From Collinsella aerofaciens (lineage in GTDB: Bacteria > Actinomycetota > Coriobacteriia > Coriobacteriales > Coriobacteriaceae): a stretch of DNA of 64,000 nt. The notes below the pieces were generated by a model, which was not told the DNA's origin, searched no databases, and saw only the letters and a list, made by a program, of their open reading frames with translations. The stretch is taken from positions 558,001 through 622,000 of the forward strand of contig NZ_OY725717.1 in assembly GCF_963360655.1 (NCBI RefSeq), written 5' to 3'. Of this stretch, positions 44,930 to 54,347 are shown one piece after another. How positions within the stretch are numbered: position 1 is the first letter of the stretch; each line of letters starts with the position of its first letter. Made by a program: the position numbers and the translations under genes.

Positions 44930-45826
44930 TTACTTCTTTGGCACTTCGACGCGAACCGTGTTGGGAATGAACTGCGTCGCGCAGGACCACCAGCCGTTTT
45001 GCTGGGCAGCGTCGGCAAGCCTTTCGGCCATGGCGGCGGTGCCGCAAATGGCAAACGAGCAGGCACCCGATCCGCACACATCTACAGCAACGGTGCCGTC
45101 CTGTTTACGCAGCCAATCGAGAACCGTTTGAATCTGCGGCTCCATCTGTGCGGAAATGACACCCAAGTTGTTATGGATGAGTGCATATGCCGTCTCGGCA
45201 TCACCAGCACGCAAGGCAGAAGCTATCGCGCCGGGCTCGTCCGCAGGCACCGGGGCCTCGTCAAAACGTCGATAGGCTTCAATTGTCGAAACACTTGCCT
45301 CGCGCGGCTTGACCAACACGACGGGCGTTGCGGGCAGCGCGGGGTACTCAGTTGCCAGCACGTCTCCCCCACCTACGTAGAACGCAGGGCTCGCGTGCAA
45401 AAAGAACGGGACGTCAGCACCAATGCCGCGCGCGATGTCGTCGAGCACGGGGTCGGTGCGATCAATTCCCCAGAGCTCCGCCAAGGCGACAATGACCGCG
45501 GCCGCATCCGTCGAGGGGCCGCCCAAGCCGGCGCACAATGGAATGCGCTTCTCAATCGTCACGCAGATGTTTGCCTCGCGACCATAATGCTCGGCCATAG
45601 CAATCGCAGCCCGATACGCCGTATTCTTTTGCATGGGAAAATCTGATGCTGGAACCGTCTGGACAGTCAGCGCCTGCGCCGGCGTGACCGTCACGGTATC
45701 GGAAAGACTGACGGCTGCCATCAGGGAATCGACCCTGTGGTAGCCGCGGTCATCGCGCTCGGTATGAACCCCCAGGTAGAGGTTAATCTTTGCCGGCGCG
45801 GAAAGGGTCAGGGACCAATCGGTCAC
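44930..45826 (-). CDS. ispE: 4-diphosphocytidyl-2-C-methyl-D-erythritol kinase
   Basis: Fourth step of the MEP pathway. 298 residues. GHMP kinase motifs: APAKINLYLGV near residue 10, IPLCAGLGGPSTDAAAV (ATP loop) near 95, and CGSGACSFAI near 255 (usually GSGPTxFA in this family). Start is GTG 45826; the upstream veg gene ends 2 bases before it. With ispD and ispF at 24.5 kb, three MEP enzymes are in this window. Confidence 0.94.
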   Translation of the reverse strand: MTDWSLTLSAPAKINLYLGVHTERDDRGYHRVDSLMAAVSLSDTVTVTPAQALTVQTVPASDFPMQKNTAYRAAIAMAEHYGREANICVTIEKRIPLCAGLGGPSTDAAAVIVALAELWGIDRTDPVLDDIARGIGADVPFFLHASPAFYVGGGDVLATEYPALPATPVVLVKPREASVSTIEAYRRFDEAPVPADEPGAIASALRAGDAETAYALIHNNLGVISAQMEPQIQTVLDWLRKQDGTVAVDVCGSGACSFAICGTAAMAERLADAAQQNGWWSCATQFIPNTVRVEVPKK

Positions 45827-45828
45827 CG

Positions 45829-46125
45829 CTAGTGCTCCTCGAGCTGATTGCCGAGCGGGGTAAAAATGTGCTCGCCGCTCTCGGGGTCGAACAGCTCGAC
45901 CTGACCGGTGAGGACATCGATGTACTGGTAGGACTGACGCGACTTGCGGCCACGACGCTCGTCAACCTCGACGATAAAGACGGCGGGGTGCACGCTCTTG
46001 ATGGTGCCCATGCGCTCGACGACGCGGGTGCGGCCCATGTTGGCCTTCACCTTAACGCGATCGCCCACCATATCGGTCAGCTTCTCGTGGATGTCGTCGA
46101 CGTGATTGACTTCCATCTCTTCCAT
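45829..46125 (-). CDS. veg: Veg family protein
   Basis: 98 residues with a small beta-rich domain (GDRVKVKANMGRTRVVERMG, then TIKSVHPAVFIVEVDE). In B. subtilis veg precedes ispE and affects biofilm matrix genes; the molecular role is unsettled. ATG 46125 follows GGAGG. It sits between a strong promoter and ispE and probably heads a two-gene operon. Confidence 0.82.
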   Translation of the reverse strand: MEEMEVNHVDDIHEKLTDMVGDRVKVKANMGRTRVVERMGTIKSVHPAVFIVEVDERRGRKSRQSYQYIDVLTGQVELFDPESGEHIFTPLGNQLEEH

Positions 46126-46192
46126 GAACAGGGCCTCCAGAAGGTGCAATTCAAAAAGGGGATAATACCCCTAAGATAGACAAAACTCTAAT

Positions 46193-46222
46193 ACTATAGC
46201 ACCCTGCTGCCGTCATACGCAA
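46193..46222 (-). promoter_or_regulatory. Promoter of veg-ispE
   Basis: On the minus strand TTGCGT (46217-46222) and TATAGT (46193-46198) are 18 bases apart, 70 bases before veg. Confidence 0.55.
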
Positions 46223-46255
46223 GTAGCTTAAAAAGCCCGGTCCCAAATTGACTAC

Positions 46256-46702
46256 TTACAGACTATCGGTGTCCAAGACGATGGTGAACGGACCGTCGTT
46301 GACAAGATCGACTTTCATATCGGCGCCGAAGATGCCATGTGCTACTTGCTCGACGTCCTCGCGCACAAGCGTCAAGAAGTACTCGTAGAGCTCGTTGGCG
46401 ACATCGGGGGCGCCGGCATCCGTAAACGACGGACGGCGGCCGTGGCGGCAGTCGGCAAACAGCGTGAACTGCGACACCACGAGCACCTCGCCGTCGACAT
46501 CGGCAAGTGCCAGGTTGGTCTTGCCGTTCTCGTCCTCGTTGATACGCAGCCCGCGGAGCTTGCCCCACAGCTTGTCGGCCTCGGCACGCGTATCGCCATG
46601 GCCCACACCCAGCAGCACCAGGTAGCCGCGTCCAATGCGGCCCACGCACTCGCCGTCGACCGTCACGCCGGCGTTGAGCACGCGCTGCACCACCGCACGC
46701 AC
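46256..46702 (-). CDS. dtd: D-aminoacyl-tRNA deacylase
   Basis: Removes D-amino acids from tRNA. 148 residues, with active-site [17 protein letters not shown] near residue 78 and the cross-subunit [11 protein letters not shown] motif near 137 (NxGPxT family pattern). Start GTG 46702 is 3 bases beyond the rdgB stop, so the two form an operon. Confidence 0.93.
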   Translation of the reverse strand: MRAVVQRVLNAGVTVDGECVGRIGRGYLVLLGVGHGDTRAEADKLWGKLRGLRINEDENGKTNLALADVDGEVLVVSQFTLFADCRHGRRPSFTDAGAPDVANELYEYFLTLVREDVEQVAHGIFGADMKVDLVNDGPFTIVLDTDSL

Positions 46703-46705
46703 GGT

Positions 46706-47347
46706 CTACTCCTCGCCCGTCAGCTTGGCGGACAGATGCTCGAGCGCGTGGAAACGATGGCTGATGGCGTTCTTCTCGTCCGCCGTCAGCTCGGCCATGG
46801 TCTTGCCCGGCGTGTCGACCGGCAGGAACAGCGGGTCGTAGCCAAAACCATGGTCGCCGCGGCCCTCGTGCGCGATAACGCCCTCGCAGGCGCCCTCGCC
46901 ATAGGTAACCAGACCATCCGTGTCGATGAGCGCAACGACGCTCATAAAGCGCGCGGTGCGATCCTCGTCCGCCACGCCTTCCAGGTTAACGAGCAGCTTT
47001 GCATTGTTGGCGGCATCGTCGCCGTGCACGCCCGCATAGCGCGCACTATACACACCGGGCTCGCCGTCCAGCGCGTCGACGACCAGGCCGGAATCGTCGG
47101 CGATGGCCATAAGCCCCGTCTCCTCAACCGCAGCCTGCGCCTTGATGATGGCGTTCTCCAAAAACGTCGTGCCGTTTTCCTCGGGGTCCTCAAAATCGCC
47201 CAGCTGGCCGAGCGCCACAAAGCGCACCTCGGGCATGACCTTGCCCAAAATGGCCTCGATCTCGGTGAGCTTATGGGCGTTGCCCGTTGCCACGACGATG
47301 GTCGCCGCCGGGTCGAGAGTGTCAATGTCGATCTTCTCAAGTGCCAT
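46706..47347 (-). CDS. rdgB: XTP/dITP diphosphatase (Ham1/RdgB)
   Basis: Cleans the nucleotide pool of deaminated purines. 213 residues. ATGNAHKLTEIEAIL near residue 20, ENAIIKAQAA near 63, IADDSGLVVDAL near 81 and GHGFGYDPLFLP near 166 define the family. ATG 47347 follows GGAGG. Confidence 0.94.
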   Translation of the reverse strand: MALEKIDIDTLDPAATIVVATGNAHKLTEIEAILGKVMPEVRFVALGQLGDFEDPEENGTTFLENAIIKAQAAVEETGLMAIADDSGLVVDALDGEPGVYSARYAGVHGDDAANNAKLLVNLEGVADEDRTARFMSVVALIDTDGLVTYGEGACEGVIAHEGRGDHGFGYDPLFLPVDTPGKTMAELTADEKNAISHRFHALEHLSAKLTGEE

Positions 47348-47456
47348 GAGTGGCCTCCTTGTCTCTATAGCAATGCCGCGCCGAGGGCGACGAGGGCCTC
47401 TGCCTCTCCCCTCTCAATCAACGGCAGTCTTGTGTCTAGACGTCTCCGCAGATAAA

Positions 47457-47491
47457 ACCTACCAAAATAAACCCGTCCCTTTTGGCAGGTT
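47457..47491 (-). repeat. GGGACAG gene-end palindrome, copy 5
   Basis: On the minus strand AACCTGCCAAAAGGGACGGG runs into TTTATTTTGGTAGGTT, with AACCTgCCAAAA pairing TTTTGGTAGGTT. It starts inside the rph stop codon. The core is slightly diverged (GGGACGGG). Confidence 0.7.
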
Positions 47492-48215
47492 AGGCGATGG
47501 CTTGGCGCTGAAGCTCGATGAGCTCGGCGATACCCTTGTCGCCCAGGTCGAGCAGGGCGTTGAGGCGTTTGCGGTCAAAGGGCGCCTGCTCGCCGGTGCC
47601 CTGGAGCTCGATCATCTCGCCGGTGTCGGTGGCGACGAGGTTCATGTCGACCTCGGCATGGCTGTCCTCCGAATAATCGAGGTCAAGCAGAGTATTGCCG
47701 TCGACAACGCCCATGGAGATGGCAGCCACCTGGCCGATAAGCGGGATGCGTTCGATCTTGCCCGCCTCGACCCACATGGCGAGGGCGTCGTGCAGCGCCA
47801 CCCAGGCGCCGGTGATGCTCGCTGTACGCGTGCCGCCATCGGCCTGAATCACATCGCAGTCGACGGTGACGGTGTACTCGCCGAGCGCCTTCATGTTGAC
47901 GACGGTACGCAGGCTGCGGCCAATGAGGCGCTCGATCTCCATGGAGCGACCCTTGCGGTTGGCGTGTTCGCGCTTGCAGCGCTTGCCGGTCGACGCCGGC
48001 AGCATGGCGTATTCCGCGGTCACCCAGCCGGCCTTAGCTCCCTTTCGCCAGCCCGGCACGCCCTCCTCGATAGTGGCGGCGCACAGCACGCGCGTGTCAC
48101 CGAACTCGGCCAAACACGAGCCGTGGGCGTGCTTCATGACGCCGCGAGTCAGTTTGATGGGGCGCAGCTCATCGGCGGCGCGGCCGTTGGCGCGGTTGAC
48201 CTGCATATACTCCAT
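47490..48215 (-). CDS. rph: Ribonuclease PH
   Basis: Phosphorolytic 3' trimming of tRNA precursors. 241 residues with GSCLAEFGDTRVLCAAT near residue 32, the substrate loop PASTGKRCKRE near 74, and VDCDVIQADGGTRTASITGA near 118. Start ATG 48215 follows AAAGGA; an in-frame ATG at 48206 is possible. The C-terminal end is intact. Confidence 0.95.
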   Translation of the reverse strand: MEYMQVNRANGRAADELRPIKLTRGVMKHAHGSCLAEFGDTRVLCAATIEEGVPGWRKGAKAGWVTAEYAMLPASTGKRCKREHANRKGRSMEIERLIGRSLRTVVNMKALGEYTVTVDCDVIQADGGTRTASITGAWVALHDALAMWVEAGKIERIPLIGQVAAISMGVVDGNTLLDLDYSEDSHAEVDMNLVATDTGEMIELQGTGEQAPFDRKRLNALLDLGDKGIAELIELQRQAIA

Positions 48216-48270
48216 GGAAAAATCCTTTCGGCAAAAGGTGAACGTGAGCCTTTGGTCGGCGACCCTATAT

Positions 48271-49155
48271 CTATTTCAGTTCGTCGATATCGATATGCTC
48301 AATGCTCTTGAGCGGCTGACCAAAGATAAAGCTGCCCGCCACCGCAAACTCGGCAATGTTATCAGCCGTCGTGGCAAAACGATGCTGCGGCTCGGCGGCG
48401 TCGCCCGCCAGCTGCTCGCGGCGCGTGAGGATATCGGTCAGCTCGCGCGTGGTCTCCTCGGCGGAACTCACGACGCGCACCCCAGGCCCCAGCGCATGGC
48501 GGATAGGTCCCACCAACAGCGGGAAATGCGTACAGCCGAGCACCACGGTATCGATACCGTGGTCGCGCAGCGGCTCAACCGTGGCACCCACCAGCGCACG
48601 CACGGCAGGCGTATCGAAGATGTCCTCGTTCTCAAGCCACTGTTCCTGCAGATGTGCACCCGAGGCGAGCTCGTGTTCGACAACCTCGACAAAGCTCGAG
48701 GCAGGACAGCCGTATACATCGACGCCGGCATCTAGATCCTGAATGGCGCGCGTGTAGGCGCCCGAGCGAATGGTGAGGTTGGTAGCGAGCACGCCCACGC
48801 GACGCGTACGCGTGCTGTTGATTGCTGCACGGGCACCCGGCGCGATCACGCCGATCACGGGAACGTCGAGCACCTGCTGAGCCAAACGCAAGGCCGCAGC
48901 GGTCGCCGTGTTGCAGGCGATGACCATAATCTTGACGTCGTGCTTCGAAAGCCAACGGCCCGCCTGCAGCGCAAACGAGCGCACTTCATCCTCGGTGCGC
49001 GTGCCGTAGGGGCAGCGCTTGGTGTCGCCAAAGTAGTAGACGGACTCGTGCGGCAGCGCCGTCGCAATCGCGCGCGCAACCGTCAGACCGCCCAAACCAG
49101 AATCGAACACGCCAATCGGGCGCGTGTCGCCTGCCGGATTCTCGATATCGGACAT
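48271..49155 (-). CDS. murI: Glutamate racemase
   Basis: Makes D-glutamate for peptidoglycan. 294 residues. GVFDSGLGGLTVARAI near residue 14, the catalytic Cys pair in IACNTATAAAL near 80 and LGCTHFPLL near 198, and GDTKRCPYG near 43. It runs just upstream of rph on the same strand. Confidence 0.95.
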   Translation of the reverse strand: MSDIENPAGDTRPIGVFDSGLGGLTVARAIATALPHESVYYFGDTKRCPYGTRTEDEVRSFALQAGRWLSKHDVKIMVIACNTATAAALRLAQQVLDVPVIGVIAPGARAAINSTRTRRVGVLATNLTIRSGAYTRAIQDLDAGVDVYGCPASSFVEVVEHELASGAHLQEQWLENEDIFDTPAVRALVGATVEPLRDHGIDTVVLGCTHFPLLVGPIRHALGPGVRVVSSAEETTRELTDILTRREQLAGDAAEPQHRFATTADNIAEFAVAGSFIFGQPLKSIEHIDIDELK

Positions 49156-49206
49156 TACCTCACCAGTCTCTCTCGAAAAGACATGTCCAAGTGCGGCGAC
49201 GCCGCG

Positions 49207-50118
49207 CTACGAACGCGCCGCGACCAGCAGCTCTGCCGTCGCCGCCCAACCGTCGACAATTTTGCCGCGCGTAACGAAAGCGTTCTCGCAGGCAGCCAGG
49301 AACTCGGGCGCGCCGGCGCTCGTCAGGCCATTCTCGACCAGGCAGAACGTGCCCACGTGATCGGCCATGTAGAAATCGGACTCGGAATCGCCGAGCGCGA
49401 GCGTCTCCTCGCGCTCGATACCCAGGTGCTCGCAGAAGCGCGCAATGGCAACGCCCTTGTTGAGGCCGGCGGGATTGATGTTGAATGCGCGACCGTCCTC
49501 GACGCGATCGAGCTCGAGCGTCGTCGGCTTGGACAGATGCGTCAGGTGACCGTTGCAAGCCCAGATCAGACCGCAGCCGGCCTCGTCCAGGATGGCCTGG
49601 ACCTCATCGTCGGGCACATCGCCGCGCATGCCGACGGTGACCTCACGGTACTTGTAGCCGGTCGACATGTCGTTGTGGTACTCGATCTTGTGCGGCCAGC
49701 GGGCAAGGATCTTCTCGCACACGCCGGTCTGCTCGATCACCTGGTGCGGCGTGAGGCCGCAAGAGGGGTCGTAGGGCATGTCGCCGGTCAGATACTCCCA
49801 ATCGTTGGCTTTGAGGTCGTACATGACCAGGCCGCCCATCTCGCCGATGTAGGAGTTGAGGCCGAGCACGCGCGCGTCCTCGTGGATCATGGTACGGTTG
49901 CGGCCCGAGGTGGGAACCACCTGAATACCAGCGCGAGCGAGCGCCACGACGGCCTCGACGAGTTTGGTCGAGGGGTTGCCGTCGTTGTCGCGCAGCACGC
50001 ACGAGCCGGGTGCGAGCATCGTGGCATCCAGGTCGGTAAAGACGTACTTGACCTTGGCCAAGCGCTCGCGCATCTCGCCCGAAAGCTCAGCGACGGTCGG
50101 CAGGGTATTGTGGGACAT
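49207..50118 (-). CDS. HAD-superfamily phosphatase, Cof-like
   Basis: 303 residues. Motif I FTDLDATML near residue 27 (nucleophile Asp; Ala where DxDGT members have Gly), motif II VVPTSGRNR near 67, motif III Lys region NPAGLNKGVAIARF, and motif IV ALGDSESDFYMA near 253. A type C2 cap lies between. ATG 50118 follows GGAG. It sits between murI and murE, but no cell-wall role can be seen. Confidence 0.85.
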   Translation of the reverse strand: MSHNTLPTVAELSGEMRERLAKVKYVFTDLDATMLAPGSCVLRDNDGNPSTKLVEAVVALARAGIQVVPTSGRNRTMIHEDARVLGLNSYIGEMGGLVMYDLKANDWEYLTGDMPYDPSCGLTPHQVIEQTGVCEKILARWPHKIEYHNDMSTGYKYREVTVGMRGDVPDDEVQAILDEAGCGLIWACNGHLTHLSKPTTLELDRVEDGRAFNINPAGLNKGVAIARFCEHLGIEREETLALGDSESDFYMADHVGTFCLVENGLTSAGAPEFLAACENAFVTRGKIVDGWAATAELLVAARS

Positions 50119-50225
50119 GGTTACTCCGTTTACGTAGAAGGGTTTGGACTTGGACGGCATGTTTTGATTGAGGGAACACGCTTATGGCGACAGCGCACTC
50201 AGGGCGCCGCCGCCATCATGGTTCA

Positions 50226-51788
50226 TTAGTCAAACTGGGTAACATCGATCAGGCGATTGGCCAGCGAAAGGTCGCTCTCGATGGGCACGAACTCGTCGCC
50301 CACGTGCATGAGCTCCTCGTCACCCTTTGCCAGCAGCAAGACAATGGTGGGAGCATCGGGGTTGACGTACTCCTCGCGCGCCGCCTTGAACGCCGCATGC
50401 ACAGCGGCTTCGCGGTCGAGGATGATCTTGTTCGGCGTATCGTCGGGAACATGCTCGGCAAGCTCGCGACAGACCTTCATCGGGTCCTCGTGAGCTGGAT
50501 CCTCGTTGGCAAAGATCATCAGGTCGGAATACGGTGCGGCCTCGCGCGGAAGCTGCTCGCGGCGCTCCTGCGCCTTGCCGCCGGCAGCGCCAAACAGCGC
50601 AATGACGGGGCTAGCGGGAAACGCGCGCTTGACCGACGAGAAAAGCGAACGGAACGAAAGCTGGTTGTGCGCGTAGTCGACGACACAAATCACGCGGCCG
50701 TCCTTCGACTCCACGACCTCCATACGGCCCGGCACACGCAGTTTGGAGAGGCCCTTCTTGATAGCCTCGATACCGATGCCGATCTCGCGCGCAGCGGCGA
50801 TAGCGACCAGCGCGTTTTCCACGTTAAAGTCTCCCGCGATACCCAGCAGGACCTTCTCCCCCGCCTCGGACTCGTCGGCACACAGGCCATGCAAGTTGAA
50901 CTCGATGCTAAAGCCGACCATGCGTACGTCGCTCGCCCACAGGCTTGCCTCGGGATGCTCGACGCCAACGGTCACCAAGCGCTCGGCCGTCGACGCTGCC
51001 TCCAGCACACGGTCGACCTCTTCGGTGCCCAGATTCACCACGGCGGTCTTTGCCTGGTCAAAAATCCTGAGCTTGCTCTCAAAATAATCCTCAAACGTGG
51101 GGTGTTCGATCGGCGAGATGTGGTCGCGGCCGATGTTGAGGAAGCACGCCACGTCAAACGGCAGATTCTCGACGCGTTGGTACTTGAGCGCCTGGCTCGA
51201 GACCTCCATGACCATGGACTGGCGACCGGACGTGCGGCAGTTGGCGATATGGCGCCAGACCTCGGGGGCCTCGGGCGTAGTATTGGTGCTCTCATAGCAC
51301 TCGATGCCATCGTCGGTACTCACCGAGCCGATCATGCCGCAGGACTCGCCCGCTGCTTTGATGATGGACTGGAGCATAAAAGCGGCCGTGGTCTTTCCCT
51401 TGGTACCGGTGATCCCCACGATCTTAACGTCGTGGTCGGGGCGGTTGTAGACCTCCGGCGGCAGCAGGGCCATGGCCGTGCGCACGCTATCAACAACCAG
51501 CATCGCAGCACCGCTCTCCTGCGCCAGCGGCTCCAGAGACTCGACCAGCGGCTCCTCGCACACAAATGCGACGGCGCCCGCATCGAGCGCCATGCTCAAA
51601 AACGCGGGCTTAAAGGCAGCACCTTTGCAGAAGAACACGTCACCTGCCGAGACCGCGCGCGAATCAAACGAGCAGCCGGTCACGGCACGCCCGTCAACCT
51701 GCTCTGATGCGCGCAGCTCGCCGCACACATCGAGCAGCTTGGCAAGCGTATCGACCGTGGTCACGGTCGCGGAATCCGAATGGTGCAT
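50226..51788 (-). CDS. murE: UDP-N-acetylmuramyl-tripeptide synthetase MurE
   Basis: Adds the third amino acid to the peptidoglycan stem. 520 residues with Mur N-terminal domain (CSFDSRAVSAGDVFFCKGAA), ATP loop VGITGTKGKTTAAFML near residue 125, and the ligase C-terminal domain. The diamino-acid recognition site near residue 430 reads NEDPAHEDP rather than DNPR of diaminopimelate-adding enzymes, which suggests lysine or ornithine. ATG 51788 follows AAAGG. Confidence 0.9.
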   Translation of the reverse strand: MHHSDSATVTTVDTLAKLLDVCGELRASEQVDGRAVTGCSFDSRAVSAGDVFFCKGAAFKPAFLSMALDAGAVAFVCEEPLVESLEPLAQESGAAMLVVDSVRTAMALLPPEVYNRPDHDVKIVGITGTKGKTTAAFMLQSIIKAAGESCGMIGSVSTDDGIECYESTNTTPEAPEVWRHIANCRTSGRQSMVMEVSSQALKYQRVENLPFDVACFLNIGRDHISPIEHPTFEDYFESKLRIFDQAKTAVVNLGTEEVDRVLEAASTAERLVTVGVEHPEASLWASDVRMVGFSIEFNLHGLCADESEAGEKVLLGIAGDFNVENALVAIAAAREIGIGIEAIKKGLSKLRVPGRMEVVESKDGRVICVVDYAHNQLSFRSLFSSVKRAFPASPVIALFGAAGGKAQERREQLPREAAPYSDLMIFANEDPAHEDPMKVCRELAEHVPDDTPNKIILDREAAVHAAFKAAREEYVNPDAPTIVLLLAKGDEELMHVGDEFVPIESDLSLANRLIDVTQFD

Positions 51789-51848
51789 CTTTCACCTTTC
51801 TCAGCCATTTGGCAGGGACGGTTTTATAGTAACTGAAACGCACCCACG

Positions 51849-51874
51849 CAAAAACGGCTCCCGGAGGAGCCGTT
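51849..51874 (-). terminator. Terminator of asnB
   Basis: AACGGCTC pairs with GAGCCGTT around CCGGAG; TTTTTGCG follows on the minus strand. Confidence 0.8.
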
Positions 51875-51899
51875 ACGCGCAGGCGTTCGTAAGCCGAGG

Positions 51900-53780
51900 C
51901 TAGGCAGCCTGAACAGCGGGCTGGTCCTCGTCGATAAAGAAGCGCTTGTACCACACTAGGAACACGAGCGGCGTATAGATCTTGCGCTGGAAATCGCCCT
52001 TGCCCGCAAAGTGCAGATCGAGCAGGTGCATGAGCTCGTCGGTATTGAAGAACTCGCTTGCCCACGGCGCGGTGAAGTACTCCTTGACATAGTCGTACCA
52101 CTTTTGCTCGCGCAGCCAGTAGACAATCGGCACCGGGAAGCCCACCTTGGGACGGGTGGCCCACTCATCGGGCAGCGACTTGTTGGCAGCGTGGCGGAGT
52201 ACCTGCTTGTTGCCGTTCTCGTTGATGCGGTAGCGATCGGGAATGTGCTCGGCGAACTCCATGACTTTGCGGTCCAGGAAGGGCACGCGCAGCTCCAGCG
52301 AGTGCGCCATGCACATCTTGTCGGCCTTGAGCAGAATGTCGCCCGGGAGCCACATGTTCATGTCCAGGTACTGCTTCTTGACCAGTTCGGGCTGACCCTT
52401 CACGCGTGCGTAGATGGGTGCAGCGAGCTCAAAGGCGCCATCGCCGGTGTTGTACTCGGGCTTGAGCACGCCGTCGACCTCGCGCTCCGGCCATACCAGA
52501 GCCTGTCCCAGGAACGACTTCTCGGGGATCTCGGCACCCTTGACCAGGAAGTTATGTCCCTTGAAGTACGGCATATGCAGCGCCAGGTTACCGAGCGCGC
52601 GACGGATGGGCAGCGGCACCATCTTTTTGTACTTGCGCACCGGGACCGTGTCCTCGTAGTAGGCGTAGCCGCCAAAGAGCTCGTCGGCGCCTTCGCCCGA
52701 AAGCACGACGGTAACGTCCTTGCGGGCCATCTCGGCCAAGAACCACAGCGGCACGGAAGACAGGTTGGACTGCGGCTCGTCCATGTGATACTGGATGTCC
52801 TCGAGCGCACCGAAGAACTCGTCGGCGGTAATCATCTTGCGAACGTTCTCGACGCCGAGCTTATCGGAAAGTTCCTTGGCGTAGTTGGTCTCGTTGAAGT
52901 TCTTGTAGTCAAAGCCCACCGAGAAGGTCCTGTCGGGCATGAGGCAAGCGGCGATGTAGCTGGAGTCGACGCCACCGGAGAGGAACGACGCGACCTTGAC
53001 GTCGGCGATGCGATGGGCCTCGACACTCTCGTGCACGACCTCGTCCAGCTCATCGACATACTCTTCGAACGGCTTCTCGACGGCAGAGTAATCGCAATCC
53101 CAGTAGCGCTCGATGTTCATCTTGCCGGTCGGGATATCGACGGTAAAGTAGTGCGCCGGCGGCAGCTTGTAGACACCCTCGAAGAAGGTCTCCTCAGTCG
53201 CCGAATACTGCAGCGTCATGTACGGACGCAGAGCCTTTTTGTTGACCGCCTTGTGGAAGTGCGGGTAGTCCAGGAAGCTCTTGATCTCGGAACCAAAGAG
53301 CACGCCCGGAGCGCCGTCGCCCGCATCGGCCATGGGATAGTAGTAGAGCGGCTTGATGCCAAAGATGTCGCGGGCGCCAAAAAGCTTGTTCTTCTTTTTG
53401 TCCCAGATGACGAAGGCGTACATACCGCGCAGACGATCGAGTACGGCCTCGCCCCACTCCTCGTAGCCGTGCAGGAGGCTCTCGGTGTCGGCGCCGCAGT
53501 GGAACTTGTAGCCCTTGGCCTCGAGCTCGGAACGGAGTTCTTGGAAGTTGTAGATCTCGCCGTTGAAGACAATGACGACGCTGCCGTCCTCATTGGCCAT
53601 GGGCTGAGCGCCGGCCTCGGTCAGGTCGAGGATCGACAGGCGGCGGAAGCCGAGGGCAACGCGGCCGTCGATAAACTGACCGCCCATGTCGGGACCGCGA
53701 TGGACGATGCGGTCCATCATCTTGGTGAGCACCTCGGATTGGTTATCCGTCCCACCGACAAAACCGACAAAACCGCACAT
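51900..53780 (-). CDS. asnB: Asparagine synthase (glutamine-hydrolysing)
   Basis: Makes asparagine from aspartate using glutamine. 626 residues. The N-terminal nucleophile Cys2 starts MCGFVGFVGG; glutaminase motifs IVHRGPDMGG and FNGEIYNFQELR follow; the synthetase PP-loop FLSGGVDSSYIAA is near residue 265. With asnS it gives the cell both asparagine and its tRNA charging. Confidence 0.96.
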   Translation of the reverse strand: MCGFVGFVGGTDNQSEVLTKMMDRIVHRGPDMGGQFIDGRVALGFRRLSILDLTEAGAQPMANEDGSVVIVFNGEIYNFQELRSELEAKGYKFHCGADTESLLHGYEEWGEAVLDRLRGMYAFVIWDKKKNKLFGARDIFGIKPLYYYPMADAGDGAPGVLFGSEIKSFLDYPHFHKAVNKKALRPYMTLQYSATEETFFEGVYKLPPAHYFTVDIPTGKMNIERYWDCDYSAVEKPFEEYVDELDEVVHESVEAHRIADVKVASFLSGGVDSSYIAACLMPDRTFSVGFDYKNFNETNYAKELSDKLGVENVRKMITADEFFGALEDIQYHMDEPQSNLSSVPLWFLAEMARKDVTVVLSGEGADELFGGYAYYEDTVPVRKYKKMVPLPIRRALGNLALHMPYFKGHNFLVKGAEIPEKSFLGQALVWPEREVDGVLKPEYNTGDGAFELAAPIYARVKGQPELVKKQYLDMNMWLPGDILLKADKMCMAHSLELRVPFLDRKVMEFAEHIPDRYRINENGNKQVLRHAANKSLPDEWATRPKVGFPVPIVYWLREQKWYDYVKEYFTAPWASEFFNTDELMHLLDLHFAGKGDFQRKIYTPLVFLVWYKRFFIDEDQPAVQAA

Positions 53781-53967
53781 ATACTATCCCCTCTGCTGTT
53801 GCTGGGCATCAAATCGAATCAGTAGCTTTTGAGTATACCCGAGGGCGTAAAGAGGGGCGGAATGTTCAGGCAATCTCAACTGAATCAGCTCCGCTGTGAC
53901 ACGCGCGAGTTACCTTTAATGGATATGAGGTGAATGAGGCGATTGTTTTGCTATACTCTCTCCGCAC

Positions 53968-54043
53968 GGGCGATTGGCGCAACGGTTAGCGCAGGTGCTT
54001 TACACGCACAAGGCTGGGGGTTCGAATCCCTCATCGCCCACCA
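53968..54043 (+). tRNA. tRNA-Val (TAC)
   Basis: Anticodon TAC in loop TTTACAC. Acceptor GGGCGAT pairs with ATCGCCC; CCA is encoded. A TATACT -10-like box lies 15 bases upstream. Its 3' end is duplicated at 54210-54227. Confidence 0.95.
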
Positions 54044-54053
54044 TTGAATTGGA

Positions 54054-54080
54054 AACGGTCCTCGAAAGGGGACCGTTTTT
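54054..54080 (+). terminator. Terminator of tRNA-Val
   Basis: AACGGTCC pairs with GGACCGTT, followed by TTT. Confidence 0.8.
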
Positions 54081-54209
54081 GTTTGGGCCCATTTCATGGG
54101 ATTCGAACCCGCAAGGGTGCGGAGCTGAGGAAACGCGAAGCGTTTTCCAGCGCAGCACGCGAGGAGCGAAGCGACGAAGCGGATGCGGGCGGCGGAGCCG
54201 CACGCGGAC

Positions 54210-54227
54210 ATCCCTCATCGCCCACCA
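54210..54227 (+). repeat. Duplicated 3' end of tRNA-Val (att-like)
   Basis: ATCCCTCATCGCCCACCA repeats exactly the last 18 bases of tRNA-Val (54026-54043). A second terminator follows. Such 3'-end duplications are left by integrases that use tRNA genes. The 166 bases between the copies are hairpin-rich and carry GGGCCCATTTCATGGGATTC, a T-arm-like sequence that recurs at 58437. Confidence 0.6.
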
Positions 54228-54238
54228 CTGATTTGATA

Positions 54239-54267
54239 GGCTCCCAGCAATGGGAGCCTTTCTTTTT
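54239..54267 (+). terminator. Second terminator, ending in the IS1595 target duplication
   Basis: GGCTCCCA pairs with TGGGAGCC; its T-rich tail TTCTTTTT (54260-54267) is the 8-bp target duplicated at 58429-58436. Confidence 0.8.
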
Positions 54268-54347
54268 GGCTCTGTTAGACCAGAATTGACATATAGGTGA
54301 TGCCACAGTGGTATAATGAAATTGTTAACCACGGCATTGGAGCATGT

